DNA of 64,000 nucleotides from Xanthomonas dyei (GCF_002939865.1 NZ_MDEE01000017.1:43418-107417); one strand, 5' to 3'; numbered from the stretch's first letter, positions 36,326 through 46,506 are shown. Numbers and translations: made by a program. The notes: a model not told the origin generated them from the letters alone.

Positions 36326-37600
36326 ATGACTACCGCCAGGCCCGCAAATCCCGTTGTCTCGATCGCCATCGTCGGCGTGCTGTTTTTCATCATCGGTTTT
36401 TTTACCTGGATCAACGGGCCGCTGATCACCTTCGTGCGGCTGGCGTTCGACCTCAACGAGGTCAACGCGTTTCTGGTGCTGATGGTGTTCTACCTGTCGT
36501 ACTTTTTTCTGGCGCTGCCGTCGTCGTGGATTCTCAAGCGCACCGGCATGAAGAAAGGCCTGGCCTTGAGCCTGGTGGTGATGGCGGTGGGCGCGGCCGG
36601 GTTCGGCCAGTTCGCCACCCAGCGCTGGTATCCGGGCGCACTGGGCGGGCTGTTCGTGATCGGTAGCGGCCTGGCCTTGCTGCAGACCGCGATCAACCCG
36701 TACATCAGCATCCTGGGGCCGATCGAAAGCGCCGCACGCCGCATCGCGCTGATGGGCATCTGCAACAAGATCGCCGGCATCCTGGCGCCGATCCTGATTG
36801 GCTCGCTGGTGCTGCACGGGATCGGCGATCTGTCCGCTCAGGTGGCCAGCGCCGATGCCGCGACCAAGGAAACCTTGCTCACTGCGTTCGCCGCCAAGAT
36901 CCACGCACCGTATCTGGTGATGTCCGGCGTGCTGTTGTTGCTGGCCATCGGCGTGCTGTTCTCGCCGTTGCCGGAACTCAAGGCCTCCGAAGCCAACGCA
37001 ACGCCCGGCGCTGCCGACGTGCAGAAATCCAGCATCTTCCAGTTCCCGCATCTGTGGCTGGGCGTGCTGTGCCTGTTCGTCTACGTGGGCGTGGAAGTGA
37101 TGGCCGGCGATGCCATCGGCACCTACGGGCATGGCTTCAACCTGCCGCTGGACAGCACCAAGCTGTTCACCTCCTACACGCTGGGCGCGATGCTGCTGGG
37201 CTACATCGCCGGCCTGGTGCTGATCCCGACCGTCATTTCGCAGGCGCGTTACCTGAGCGTCTCGGCGGTGCTGGGCGTGCTGTTCTCGCTGGGCGCGTTG
37301 CTCACCGATGGCTACGTGTCGGTGGCCTTTGTGGCTGCACTCGGCTTCGCCAACGCCATGATGTGGCCGGCGATCTTTCCGCTGGCCATTCGCGGGCTCG
37401 GCCGCTTTACCGAGATCGGCTCGGCGCTGCTGGTGATGGGCATTGCCGGCGGCGCGATCATTCCGCAGCTGTTCGCCATTCTCAAACAGCACTACGACTT
37501 CCAGGGCGTGTTCGCTGCGCTGATGGTGCCGTGCTATCTGTACATCCTGTTCTATTCGCTGCGCGGTCATCGCGTGGGCCTTCCGGCCCAGGCCAAGTGA
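36326..37600 (+). CDS. nagP: N-acetylglucosamine transporter NagP (FHS family)
   Basis: 424 residues, 12 predicted membrane helices. The N-terminus VSIAIVGVLFFIIGFFTWINGPLITFVRLAF is characteristic of the fucose-galactose-proton symporter family, of which NagP is the GlcNAc member. Other helices contain QTAINPYISILGPIESAARRIALMGICNKIAGILAPIL and ANAMMWPAIFPLAIRGLGRFTEIGSALLVMGIAGGAIIP. It stands between nagQ and nagR. Confidence 0.92.
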   Translation: MTTARPANPVVSIAIVGVLFFIIGFFTWINGPLITFVRLAFDLNEVNAFLVLMVFYLSYFFLALPSSWILKRTGMKKGLALSLVVMAVGAAGFGQFATQRWYPGALGGLFVIGSGLALLQTAINPYISILGPIESAARRIALMGICNKIAGILAPILIGSLVLHGIGDLSAQVASADAATKETLLTAFAAKIHAPYLVMSGVLLLLAIGVLFSPLPELKASEANATPGAADVQKSSIFQFPHLWLGVLCLFVYVGVEVMAGDAIGTYGHGFNLPLDSTKLFTSYTLGAMLLGYIAGLVLIPTVISQARYLSVSAVLGVLFSLGALLTDGYVSVAFVAALGFANAMMWPAIFPLAIRGLGRFTEIGSALLVMGIAGGAIIPQLFAILKQHYDFQGVFAALMVPCYLYILFYSLRGHRVGLPAQAK

Positions 37601-37610
37601 GCGACGCGGC

Positions 37611-38708
37611 ATGATGCGTTCCGACGAACAAGGCACTTCCATGCGCAGGCCCACCATCAAAGACGTCGCCGAGCGCGCCAAGGTCTCATTGAAGACCGTG
37701 TCGCGGGTGATCAACAACGAGCCCTCGGTGATGCAGGCAACGCGTGCGCGCGTGCTGCGCGCCATCGCCGATCTCGATTACGAACCCGATCCGTCCGCAC
37801 GCAATCTGCGTAGCGGCACGCCGTTCGTGATCGGCCTGGTCTACGACAATCCCAACCCGTATCACATCATCGGCATCCAGAACGGCGTGCTGGCCGCCTG
37901 CCGCGAAACCGGCTTTGGCCTGCAGATCCATCCCTGCGATTCCACTTCGCCGTTGCTGGCCGAAGAACTGGCCGAGTGGGTGCAGCGCTCGCGTCTGGCC
38001 GGGGTGGTGTTGACCGCGCCGATGTCCGAACGCCCCGAGCTGCTCGCCGGCCTGGCCGCGCGCGGCATCAAGAGCGTGCGCATCATCGCGTCCACCGAAG
38101 ATCCCGGCGACGGCCCGTGCGTGTATATCGACGACCGCGATGCCGCATATGAAATCACCGAGCATCTGATCCAGCTCGGTCATCAGCGCATCGGCTTCTT
38201 GTGGGGCGGCCCGCAGCATCGCTCCAGCGGCGAGCGCTACGCCGGCTACGAAGCGGCGTTGAAGGACTACGGCATCCCGCTGGACAAGCACTTGGTGATT
38301 CCCGGCGATTACACCTTCGACGATGGCTTCCGTGGTGCGCGCCGGTTGCTGTCGCTGCGCGAGCCGCCCACTGCCATCTTCGGCAGCAACGACGAAATCG
38401 CCGCCGGCGTGCTGGCCGCAGCCAAGTCCACCGGCATGAATGTGCCGTATCAGTTGTCGATCGCCGGCTTCGAAGACAGCCCGTTCTCGCGGCAGTCCTG
38501 GCCGGCGTTGACCACCGCAAAGCAGGCCACCGAAGACATCGCGCGGCACGCGGCACGCTTGTTGATCAGCCAGCTGCGCAAGGATGCCTACGACGACCAG
38601 CCGGCGCAATTGCAGAACCGCGGCTTCGTGCCACAGCTGGTGGTGCGCGGTTCCACCGCGCCGGCGCAGACGCCGGCCGCCAAATCCCTTCCCCCCGAAT
38701 CTGCCTGA
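37611..38708 (+). CDS. nagR: LacI-family repressor NagR
   Basis: 365 residues from ATG 37611, or 355 from ATG 37641 (MRRPTIKDVAERAKVSLKTVSRVINNEPSVM). The HTH is at the N-terminus, followed by a periplasmic-binding-protein-like ligand domain (RLAGVVLTAPMSERPELLAGLAARGIKSVRI, ITEHLIQLGHQRIGFLWGGPQHRSSGERYAGYEAALKDYGI, FGSNDEIAAGVLAAAKSTGMNVPYQLSIAGFEDSPFSRQSWPALTT). It is the likely binder of the 24-bp palindrome upstream of nixA. Ten bases after nagP. Confidence 0.9.
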   Translation: MMRSDEQGTSMRRPTIKDVAERAKVSLKTVSRVINNEPSVMQATRARVLRAIADLDYEPDPSARNLRSGTPFVIGLVYDNPNPYHIIGIQNGVLAACRETGFGLQIHPCDSTSPLLAEELAEWVQRSRLAGVVLTAPMSERPELLAGLAARGIKSVRIIASTEDPGDGPCVYIDDRDAAYEITEHLIQLGHQRIGFLWGGPQHRSSGERYAGYEAALKDYGIPLDKHLVIPGDYTFDDGFRGARRLLSLREPPTAIFGSNDEIAAGVLAAAKSTGMNVPYQLSIAGFEDSPFSRQSWPALTTAKQATEDIARHAARLLISQLRKDAYDDQPAQLQNRGFVPQLVVRGSTAPAQTPAAKSLPPESA

Positions 38709-38714
38709 GTACTG

Positions 38715-39743
38715 ATGACTCTCCCCCAGGAAACCGACACCTTGATGTTCCGCGAGGCGGCGCAGACCGCCGACGTGGTCGCCGCACAGTTCGCGCGTAA
38801 CGCCGACACCATCGCTGCGCTTGCGCAGTCGTTGCGCGACAACCCGCCGCCGTTCGTGGTGACCTGCGCGCGCGGCAGCTCCGATCACGCAGCCACGTAT
38901 GCCAAGTATCTGTTCGAGACGCAGCTGGGCATCGTCACTGCCTCCGCATCGCCATCGGTGGGCTCGGTGTACGCCGCGCCGCTACAACTGCGTGGCGCGC
39001 TGTACATCGTGATTTCGCAATCGGGCAAAAGCCCCGATCTGCTGCGCAATGCCGAAGCCGCCAAGGCCGCTGGCGCGCGCGTGGTGGCCCTGGTCAATGT
39101 GGAAGATTCGCCGCTGGCGCAGCTGGCCGATGTGGTGATTCCGCTCGGCGCCGGCCCGGAAAAAAGCGTTGCCGCCACCAAGAGCTATCTCGCCTCGCTC
39201 GCTGCGGTGCTGCACCTTGGCGCCGTGTGGAAGAACGACCCGGCTTTGCTCGCCGCAGTGGATGCGTTGCCGCAACAACTGCGCAGCGCCTGGCAGGCGG
39301 ACTGGTCCGCACTGACCACCGGTTTGACGCCTGCACACAACCTGTTCGTGCTCGGTCGCGGCCTGGGCCTGGGCGCGGCACAGGAAGCGGCATTGAAGTT
39401 CAAGGAAACCTGCGGCCTGCATGCCGAAGCCTATAGCTCGGCGGAGGTCAAACACGGGCCGATGGCCTTGGTCGGCCCGGGCTTTCCGGTGCTGGTCTTT
39501 GCGCAGCCCGACGAAACCGGCGCCGGCACGCGCGCACTGGCCGAAGAATTCCGTGCGCGTGGTGCGCAAGTGTGGCTGGCTGCGCCCGATGGCGATCTGC
39601 CGCTTGCCGATGCCGCGCACCCGGCGTGCGCGCCGCTGCTGACCGTGCAGAGCTTCTATCGCGCCATCAATGCGCTGGCGCTGCAGCGTGGCCACAATCC
39701 CGATTTACCGCCGCATTTGAACAAGGTGACGGAAACCGTTTGA
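38715..39743 (+). CDS. nagB-II: Glucosamine-6-phosphate deaminase NagB-II (SIS domain)
   Basis: 342 residues, two SIS domains and no glutaminase domain, so it resembles the isomerase half of GlmS. ARGSSDHAATYAKYLFETQLG, ISQSGKSPDLLRNAEAAKAAGARVVALVNVEDSPLAQLADVVIPLGAGPEKSVAATKSYLASL and FKETCGLHAEAYSSAEVKHGPMALV are the phosphosugar-binding stretches. It converts GlcN-6-P to fructose-6-P and ammonia, replacing the NagB of enterics. Starts 6 bases after nagR; 2 bases before nagA. Confidence 0.92.
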   Translation: MTLPQETDTLMFREAAQTADVVAAQFARNADTIAALAQSLRDNPPPFVVTCARGSSDHAATYAKYLFETQLGIVTASASPSVGSVYAAPLQLRGALYIVISQSGKSPDLLRNAEAAKAAGARVVALVNVEDSPLAQLADVVIPLGAGPEKSVAATKSYLASLAAVLHLGAVWKNDPALLAAVDALPQQLRSAWQADWSALTTGLTPAHNLFVLGRGLGLGAAQEAALKFKETCGLHAEAYSSAEVKHGPMALVGPGFPVLVFAQPDETGAGTRALAEEFRARGAQVWLAAPDGDLPLADAAHPACAPLLTVQSFYRAINALALQRGHNPDLPPHLNKVTETV

Positions 39744-39745
39744 AC

Positions 39746-40900
39746 ATGGATGCTTCCCGTACTCAGGCATTGTGCAACGCACGCGTACTCACCGATGACG
39801 GCTTGCAGGAGGGCCTGGTCGTGCTGCTGGACGGTGCGCAGATCCAGGCGGTCGTGCCGGCCGACGACCTGCGCGTTGCACAGGCGCACACGCGCGTGGA
39901 GTTGGGCGGCGCCACCTTGTTGCCGGGCTTCATCGACATCCAGGTCAATGGCGGCGGCGGGGTGTTGTTCAACAACGCGCGCGACCCCCAGGCACTGGCC
40001 ACGATTGCCGCGGCGCATCGTCGCTTCGGCACCACCGGCATGCTGCCCACGCTGATCAGCGATACCGCGCAGGTGATGGCCGAAGCGATCGAGGCCACCC
40101 GCGCGGCCATCGCCCAAGGCGTGCCCGGCGTGCTCGGCATCCATCTGGAAGGCCCGTACCTGAGCCCCGCACGCAAGGGCACCCACGATGCGCACAAGTT
40201 CCGTTTGCCGGACGCGCACGAAATTGCCGTCGACACCTCGCTGGACAATGGCGTCACCCTGATCACGCTCGCGCCCGAGCGCGTGCCGCTGGACGACATT
40301 CGCGCGTTCGTGGCCGGTGGTGCGATCGTATTCGCCGGGCACACTGCGGCCACCTACGAGCAGGCGCGCGATGGCATTGCCGCCGGCGTGAGCGGTTTTA
40401 CGCACGTCTACAACGCGATGTCGCAACTGGCCGGTCGCGAGCCCAACGCTGTCGGCGCCGCACTGGAAGACCCGCAGGTGTGGTGCGGCGTCATCGTCGA
40501 TGGCGTGCACGTGCACCCGGCCAGCCTGCGTGTGGCGCTGGCAGCCAAACCGCGCGGCAAGCTGCTGCTGGTCACCGACGCCATGCCGATGGTCGGCGCC
40601 GACAGCCCCAGCTTCGATTTGTACGGCGAAACCATCACCGCCGTCGACGGCGTGGTGCGCAATGCCGACGGCGCACTTGCCGGCTCCGCCCTGGACATGG
40701 CCACCGCGGTGCGCAACAGCGTGCAATGGCTGGGCGTGGATCTGGCCGAAGCCGCACGCATGGCCTCCACCTATCCCGCGCAATGCATCGGCCTGGGCGA
40801 CCGCCTGGGACGCATCGCACCCCGCTACCAGGCCGATCTGGTGCTGGTGGATACGAACGTGCAAGTGCTGGGCACCTGGGTTGGCGGGCAGCGCGACTGA
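39746..40900 (+). CDS. nagA: N-acetylglucosamine-6-phosphate deacetylase NagA
   Basis: 384 residues from ATG 39746. TLLPGFIDIQVNGGGGVLFNN, GVLGIHLEGPYLSPARKGTHDAHKF, FAGHTAATYEQ, GVSGFTHVYNAMSQLAGREPNAVGAALEDPQVWCGVIVDGVHVHPASL and LLVTDAMPMVGADSP are the metal/phosphate-binding signatures of NagA (amidohydrolase superfamily). It removes acetate from GlcNAc-6-P in the cytoplasm. It closes the nag operon; 1.1 kb of intergenic DNA follows. Confidence 0.96.
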   Translation: MDASRTQALCNARVLTDDGLQEGLVVLLDGAQIQAVVPADDLRVAQAHTRVELGGATLLPGFIDIQVNGGGGVLFNNARDPQALATIAAAHRRFGTTGMLPTLISDTAQVMAEAIEATRAAIAQGVPGVLGIHLEGPYLSPARKGTHDAHKFRLPDAHEIAVDTSLDNGVTLITLAPERVPLDDIRAFVAGGAIVFAGHTAATYEQARDGIAAGVSGFTHVYNAMSQLAGREPNAVGAALEDPQVWCGVIVDGVHVHPASLRVALAAKPRGKLLLVTDAMPMVGADSPSFDLYGETITAVDGVVRNADGALAGSALDMATAVRNSVQWLGVDLAEAARMASTYPAQCIGLGDRLGRIAPRYQADLVLVDTNVQVLGTWVGGQRD

Positions 40901-41002
40901 GGGCGCCGCGAGCAACGGATCGGCGCGTCGATCACGCGGCGTTGTGGCAAAGAAAGCGGCGGCGCTCGCGGTCGTGCGAGCGCAGCTGAAGTTTTCAGTC
41001 TA

Positions 41003-41146
41003 AGAGCGGCTAACAGAACGTAGCGAGCAGCGGTCAGCTGGGTGTGGACGACGCGCTCAGAACCGGAGTGGATGCGTGGTACATGCCGCACCGAGCACCG
41101 TCCACGCCCGCCTGGCGGTGAGCCTGGTGGGTTTGTCAGCTGCTCT
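41003..41146 (+). repeat. 144-bp MITE-like intergenic repeat, copy B
   Basis: Same length as copy A and aligns with it without gaps. Terminal inverted repeat AGAGCGGCTAAC / GTCAGCTGCTCT (10 of 12 pairs). Shared core includes CAGCTGG.TGTGG and ACGCCCGCCTG.CGGTG-like stretches. A degraded inverted copy may lie at about 44881-45020. Confidence 0.8.
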
Positions 41147-41764
41147 AAAGGTGAGTGTCTGTGCGCTGCGGTTCGACGCGCAGTGCCGTTCGCAGGATCG
41201 CAACGGACAGCGCGTGGAGGGTGTTGCAGCCGGACGGAGTGCTGGGCACGCAGACACGCCAGTGACGCCGCAGCGCGGCGGCGCCGCATACGGCGATACA
41301 CACAGACGCTATGAAGCGCGCAGAGCAACGGCGCTGCTGATCCCAATCCACATGCGATGCATTGATTAAGACGTCATATGCAAGGTCAAACGGCGCATCG
41401 CGTCACACCATGCGGAGCTCGCGTGCGTTCGGCAGCGTCGCACTGACGCAGCAATCCACCGGCAGTTCAATCGCGCGCAAGCCTTGCGTGTTGGATGCAA
41501 GGCCCGTCGCACCGCACCGGATCGCGCTTTGCATGACGGCCGTACGCCCACACCACACCACGGAGACATCACACTCTGCATCGCAACATTTTGCTGCGCA
41601 GCCTTGCAGCAAGTGAATGCAAGGCGCAGTGGTCTGCATGCGCGTCAGCAAGAGTGAGATTACGGTCATGCCGTCATTCCATTATCTGCGTCAGTCGTAA
41701 TGCATTCCGCATAAAAGCAGACACAGTTCGCAGCAAGTTGACAGTGCAACTTGCGGAAGGCACC

Positions 41765-41788
41765 TTCGCTGATAACGTTGTCAGCGAA
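41765..41788 (+). promoter_or_regulatory. 24-bp palindrome, candidate NagR operator of nixA
   Basis: TTCGCTGATAAC and GTTGTCAGCGAA are inverted at 11 of 12 pairs around the central AACGTT. LacI-family operators have this form, with a central CG. It lies 198 bases upstream of the nixA ATG at 41987. Confidence 0.72.
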
Positions 41789-41986
41789 CAGGAGCCTGTT
41801 TCACTCGATCACATCACTGTAGCCAGCCGTGCATCGGCGTGGCCTTTCGATCCGTGCGCTGTATAGAGCCGCGCGGATCGCCGCTCGCGATCCGGCACAG
41901 GGGACGGACCGCAGCATGGCGCGCGCAGCGCGCTTTAGTGCAACCCATCGGTTGCGACCTGACGTATCTGCCACGAGGTCAATGTA

Positions 41987-44812
41987 ATGCAGTTTCCCCG
42001 TCTGTTCCCGTTGTCTGTTTCCGCAACAAGCCAACCCACCGCGCAATCAATCGACGTGCGCCATCGTCTCTGCGCAGCGTTGCAGGCCACTTCTAAATCG
42101 CGCTTTACCAAGGCTGTGGAAGCCAATCCAGCGCAGTCGCGTAGCGCTTCCTTGAATACTGCTGCAGCCAGGCATTGGCCGCGACGCGCGCGATTGAGCG
42201 CAGCGGTGCGCGGCTTGCTGATTGGTGGCGCCGCAATGAGCGGCGTACTGGCGCTTCCCGCGTCTGCGCAGCAACAATCCGAACCTGCGCCCGCACAACA
42301 ACAGCCCGTCGCTGCGCCGTCGCAGGAGCAGGCGCCAGCCAACCCGTCGGTCTCGACGCTGGACGAAGTCAAGGTGGTGGGCTATCAGGCCAGCCTGGGC
42401 AAGGCGCTTAACGTCAAGCGCAATGCCGATGCCATCGTCGATGCGATCAGCGCCGAAGACATCGGCAAGTTCCCGGATACCAACGTCGCCGAATCGCTGT
42501 CGCGGTTGTCCGGCATCACCGTGGACCGTCAGTTCGGCGAGGGCGAAAAGGTCAGCATCCTCGGTACCGACCCTGCACTCAATCGCGTGTTGCTCAATGG
42601 CCAGACCATCGCATCGACAAGCTGGGGCGGCGATCCCAACGACCCGGACAGCCGCTCGTTCAACTACAGCACGCTGGCGCCAGAAGTCGTGGGGCTGATG
42701 GAGGTCTACAAGACGCCGGAAGCGCGCATCGACGAAGGGTCCATCGGCGGCACGGTGATCGTACATACGCGCAAACCGCTGGATCTGGAGCGCAATACGC
42801 TGACCGGCACGGTGAGCTACGGTTACAACGACCGGTCCGAGGAAGGCAAGCCCAACGCATCGGCGTTGTATAGCTGGAAGAACCAGGACGAAACCCTGGG
42901 TGTGCTCACCTCGGTGATGCATTCCCAGCGCGTGCTGCGCCGCGATGGTGTGGAAATCTTCGGTTACGACAATGTCGCCGGCGCGGGGTTTCCGCCTGCA
43001 GTGGTTGGCAACAACACCGGCGTGTTTCCCACTTCGATCAACACCGCGTTGTTTCAGCAGACGCGCAAACGCGATGGCGTCAGCGCAGCGCTGCAGTGGA
43101 AACCCGATGCCGACTTCGAGCTCAACCTGACCGGCCTGTACGTCAAGGAAAGTTTCGACAACTACAACCAGAGCCGTTACGGCTATTGGGGTTCCAACCC
43201 TGGCGATGCGCAGGCATTGGGCTTCGAAAACGGCGTGGCCACCTCGGGCACGTTCGGCGATCAGTCCACCACGTTCCTGGACGGTTACCTGCGCAATAGC
43301 GACGTCACCACCGGCAGCATCCACTTGCGTGCCGACTGGCATGGCGATGGCTGGAATGCGTCGAGCCAGGTCGGCTACACCAGCTCGCAAGGCGGTGCCG
43401 AGCGCATCTACGGCATCCAGTTCCGCAATCTTGCCGGCTACAGCTACAACATCGACGGGCGCCGCACCGCGATGGACTACAGCACCGATCCCACCAACGC
43501 AGCGGCGATGCAGCTCAATAACGCCTCGGCCAGCCATAGCCCGCAGTACGACAAAGAGCGTTACCTGCAGCTGGACTTCGACCATGCGGTGGAGTGGGGC
43601 CCGTTTACGCAACTCCTCACCGGCATCAAGCTCACCAACCATGCCACCGGGCAATCGTCGTACAGCCGCACCTGGAACCCGAACGACGGCAGCACACTGG
43701 CGGATTTCTCGCCGGGCACCACGCCGTCCGGCTATCTGGACGGACTATCGACCAGCGCCGACATGCAGCGTTGGTCCACCATCAATCGCGGTGCCATCGG
43801 TCAGTACATCGGTGGCCTGGAGGGCGATGACGGTTTGCCGATCAGCTACGCCGGCAACTACAGCATCGAAGAACAGAATCGCGCCTGGTTCCTGCAGGCC
43901 AACTTCTCCGGCGAGCGCTATCGCGGCAACATCGGCGTGCGCTACGTGCACACGCGCGACTCCACCGATGGTTTCAGCTATGCACCGGGCGGCAGCTACA
44001 CGCCGGTGAATTTTCTCAGCAGTTACGGCAAGTGGTTGCCGGCTTTCAATATCGCCTACGACTTGCGCGATGATTTGATGCTGCGCTTTGCCGCCTCCAA
44101 GGTCATCGCGCGGCCGCGCTACACCAACATGACGCCGTACGTTGCCACCGACGACACCACGTTGACCGCGTCCACCGGCAACCCCGGGTTGAGTCCTTAC
44201 GAGTCGACCAATCTCGGTGCGTCGGTGGAGTGGTATTTCTCCGACAGCAGCTTGCTCAGCGGCGAGTTCTTCTCGCGCGATATCTCCAACTACATCCTGA
44301 CCACCGTGCAGGACCGCGTGTTCTTCAACAACGCTACCGGCGGGTCGAGCACGTATCAGACCTCGGTACCGACCAACGCCGGCGACGCCAAGGTGCGGGG
44401 CGTGGCGCTCAATCTGCAGCACAACTTCGGCAACGGGTTCGGCGTGGTCGCCAACTACACGTATTCCGACTCCAACACCGACGGCGACTACAGCCTGCCG
44501 TACAACTCGCGCAATGCCTACAACATCAGCCCGTACTACGAGCAGGGCAAGTGGAGTGCGCGCGTCAATCTTGGCTGGCGCTCGGAGTACTTTACCCAGA
44601 TCGGCAGGCTCAATGGCCAGCAAATGACCGATGCATTTACCCAGGTGGATGCCTCGTTCGGCTACCAGGCCACCGAGCGGCTGCGCGTGGCGCTGGAAGC
44701 CACCAACCTGCTGGACGAAACCTACTTCAGCTACATCGGCAACAAGAACCAGCCGTACTACATTTACAAAAACGGCCGCTCCTTCATGCTGAGTCTGAAT
44801 TTCAAGATGTAG
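41987..44812 (+). CDS. nixA: TonB-dependent receptor, NixA-type (N-acetylglucosamine uptake)
   Basis: 941 residues from ATG 41987. The plug contains DEVKVVGYQASLGKALNVKRNADAIVDAISAEDIGKFPDTNVAESLSRLSGITVDRQFGEGEKVSILG, the hallmark of the Xanthomonas TIGR01782 receptors, followed by a barrel. It ends with MLSLNFKM, without a C-terminal aromatic. The position after nagA and the palindrome suggest the GlcNAc receptor NixA. Odd: about 70 residues precede the hydrophobic signal stretch (LSAAVRGLLIGGAAMSGVLALPASAQ). A TTG at 42152 would give a normal-length signal peptide and may be the true start. Confidence 0.88.
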   Translation: MQFPRLFPLSVSATSQPTAQSIDVRHRLCAALQATSKSRFTKAVEANPAQSRSASLNTAAARHWPRRARLSAAVRGLLIGGAAMSGVLALPASAQQQSEPAPAQQQPVAAPSQEQAPANPSVSTLDEVKVVGYQASLGKALNVKRNADAIVDAISAEDIGKFPDTNVAESLSRLSGITVDRQFGEGEKVSILGTDPALNRVLLNGQTIASTSWGGDPNDPDSRSFNYSTLAPEVVGLMEVYKTPEARIDEGSIGGTVIVHTRKPLDLERNTLTGTVSYGYNDRSEEGKPNASALYSWKNQDETLGVLTSVMHSQRVLRRDGVEIFGYDNVAGAGFPPAVVGNNTGVFPTSINTALFQQTRKRDGVSAALQWKPDADFELNLTGLYVKESFDNYNQSRYGYWGSNPGDAQALGFENGVATSGTFGDQSTTFLDGYLRNSDVTTGSIHLRADWHGDGWNASSQVGYTSSQGGAERIYGIQFRNLAGYSYNIDGRRTAMDYSTDPTNAAAMQLNNASASHSPQYDKERYLQLDFDHAVEWGPFTQLLTGIKLTNHATGQSSYSRTWNPNDGSTLADFSPGTTPSGYLDGLSTSADMQRWSTINRGAIGQYIGGLEGDDGLPISYAGNYSIEEQNRAWFLQANFSGERYRGNIGVRYVHTRDSTDGFSYAPGGSYTPVNFLSSYGKWLPAFNIAYDLRDDLMLRFAASKVIARPRYTNMTPYVATDDTTLTASTGNPGLSPYESTNLGASVEWYFSDSSLLSGEFFSRDISNYILTTVQDRVFFNNATGGSSTYQTSVPTNAGDAKVRGVALNLQHNFGNGFGVVANYTYSDSNTDGDYSLPYNSRNAYNISPYYEQGKWSARVNLGWRSEYFTQIGRLNGQQMTDAFTQVDASFGYQATERLRVALEATNLLDETYFSYIGNKNQPYYIYKNGRSFMLSLNFKM

Positions 44813-45240
44813 TGGATGTCGAGCGGCTGCGCGATGCAGCCGCTCGCTGATGGGAAGGCTTTGGCCGACATAGACGACTACGACTGGGTAGCAGGCGACA
44901 GTGCGGCCGCCAGATTGGCGCGGTCGGTGCTCGAAGTTGACATGTTCGCGTCCTGCCTTACGTTTCCGCCGCGCCGTCCAGCTGACGACCGCTTGCGACA
45001 GGATGTCCTTCGTTCTAGAGCGGTCCGTTGCTTTTGGCGGTCAGGGCGTCACGATTCGGCACGCTCGGGCATCTATGAGGTGTAGGTCGGTGGCGACGGG
45101 CAGCGCGGCAACGCAAACGACACCGCGCACAATCTTGCTCGATAGAGATGGCAATGTGTGGACGCAACGCCGCGATGCCGCAGCTGCATGCCAGTGCCCT
45201 TGAGTCGCATGGATATCGCGTCGCACGCTAGAGCCGCTTA
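44813..45240. other. Intergenic nixA-cca, 428 bp
   Basis: No gene supported. Part of it, about 44881-45020, resembles the reverse complement of the 144-bp repeat (for example CGCGGTCGGTGCTCG against the copy B segment CGAGCACCGTCCACG), but with many changes. The match is weak. Confidence 0.4.
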
Positions 45241-46506
45241 TCAAGCGCGTGTAGAAGGCCCTTCGCTGCCGCTGTGCTTGTCGCGGTTGCGTGCGTTCGC
45301 AATCGCGGCGATGCGCGCCTTTGTCAGGGCCTCGCCGATCTGCGGGCCTTGCAAGCCTTCGGCGGCCAGGTCGCGTGCGTTGATCGCCAGGGCGGCGGCA
45401 TGCAGACGTTGGAGTTCGGCGCCCTGCGGGTATGCGGTGTGCTCGCTGCCAAGCCTGCCGCGCTTGTCGGCCTCGCAGACCAGCGCCAGTTGCGCGATAC
45501 GTTCCGGCCGACGAAATGCATCACAGCGCACCAGCAGCTCGTGCAGCGTGCGGTCGCGTAGTTCCGCCAGACGATGCACGTTGAGGTGCTCGCGGCAGGC
45601 GATGACGGCGAGCTGGCGATAGTCTTGCGGCACCTTGAGCCGTTCGCACAGCGCCTGCAGCGGCGCAACGCCGCGCTGTTCGTGCATCACATGGCGCGGC
45701 CATTCGTCCGGCGGTGTCAGCGCCTTGCCCAGGTCGTGGGTCAACGCGGCAAAGCCGATCAGCGCATCGCCAGGCGCCAGCCGCACAGCCATGTCGCTGA
45801 CCATTTCCTGATGGATGCCGGTATCCACTTCCGGATGAAATTCGGCACGTTGAGGGACGCCATACAGCGCATCGAGTTCCGGCAGGATGACGCGTAGCGC
45901 ATCGGTGTCGTGCAACGTACGCAGAAAGGCCGAGGGCTGCGCGCACGTCAGCGCGCGGCGCAGTTCCTGCCACACGCGTTCGGGCACCAGGCTGTCCAGC
46001 TCGCCGCTGGCGGCCATCTCGCGCATCAGTGCGGCAGTCTCCGGTGCGATGCTGAACCCCAGCGGCGCCAGCCGCGCCATGAAGCGCGCGGCACGCAAGA
46101 CGCGCACGGGGTCTTCGACAAAGGCCGGGCCCACGTGGCGCAGCACGCGCGCTTGCAGATCGCGGGCACCGCCGTATGGATCCACCAAGGTGCCGCTGTC
46201 TTCGTCGCGCGCCATCGCGTTGATGGTGAAGTCGCGGCGCAGCAGATCTTCTTCCAGCGTCACCGACGGATCGGCATCCACCACGAACCCGCGGTAGCCG
46301 CGCCCGGATTTGCGCTCGGTGCGGGCCAATGCATATTCCTCGCCGCTGCGCGGATGCAGAAATACCGGGAAGTCTTTGCCCACCGGTTTGAAACCCTGTG
46401 CCTGCATTTGCGCCTGGTCGGCGCCCACCACCACCCAGTCGCGGTCGCCGGCCGGTTGGCCAAGCAAGGCATCGCGGACTGCGCCGCCAACGAGATAGAT
46501 CTTCAT
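45241..46506 (-). CDS. cca: CCA tRNA nucleotidyltransferase with HD domain
   Basis: 421 residues from ATG 46506 ([16 protein letters not shown]). The nucleotidyltransferase signature GGAVRD...DRDWVVVG carries the catalytic acidic pair; [21 protein letters not shown] and [10 protein letters not shown], the RRDFTINA motif, follow, with [16 protein letters not shown]. The HD phosphohydrolase part contains [13 protein letters not shown]. It adds or repairs the 3' CCA of tRNA; the HD part in E. coli-type enzymes has phosphatase and phosphodiesterase activity. Confidence 0.95.
   Translation of the reverse strand: MKIYLVGGAVRDALLGQPAGDRDWVVVGADQAQMQAQGFKPVGKDFPVFLHPRSGEEYALARTERKSGRGYRGFVVDADPSVTLEEDLLRRDFTINAMARDEDSGTLVDPYGGARDLQARVLRHVGPAFVEDPVRVLRAARFMARLAPLGFSIAPETAALMREMAASGELDSLVPERVWQELRRALTCAQPSAFLRTLHDTDALRVILPELDALYGVPQRAEFHPEVDTGIHQEMVSDMAVRLAPGDALIGFAALTHDLGKALTPPDEWPRHVMHEQRGVAPLQALCERLKVPQDYRQLAVIACREHLNVHRLAELRDRTLHELLVRCDAFRRPERIAQLALVCEADKRGRLGSEHTAYPQGAELQRLHAAALAINARDLAAEGLQGPQIGEALTKARIAAIANARNRDKHSGSEGPSTRA

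Larger units (their letters stand above)
40901..41986. other. Intergenic nagA-nixA, 1086 bp
   Basis: Holds the 144-bp repeat copy B (41003-41146) and the palindrome at 41765-41788. The rest shows no supported gene; short frames lack motifs and ribosome-binding sites. Confidence 0.6.
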
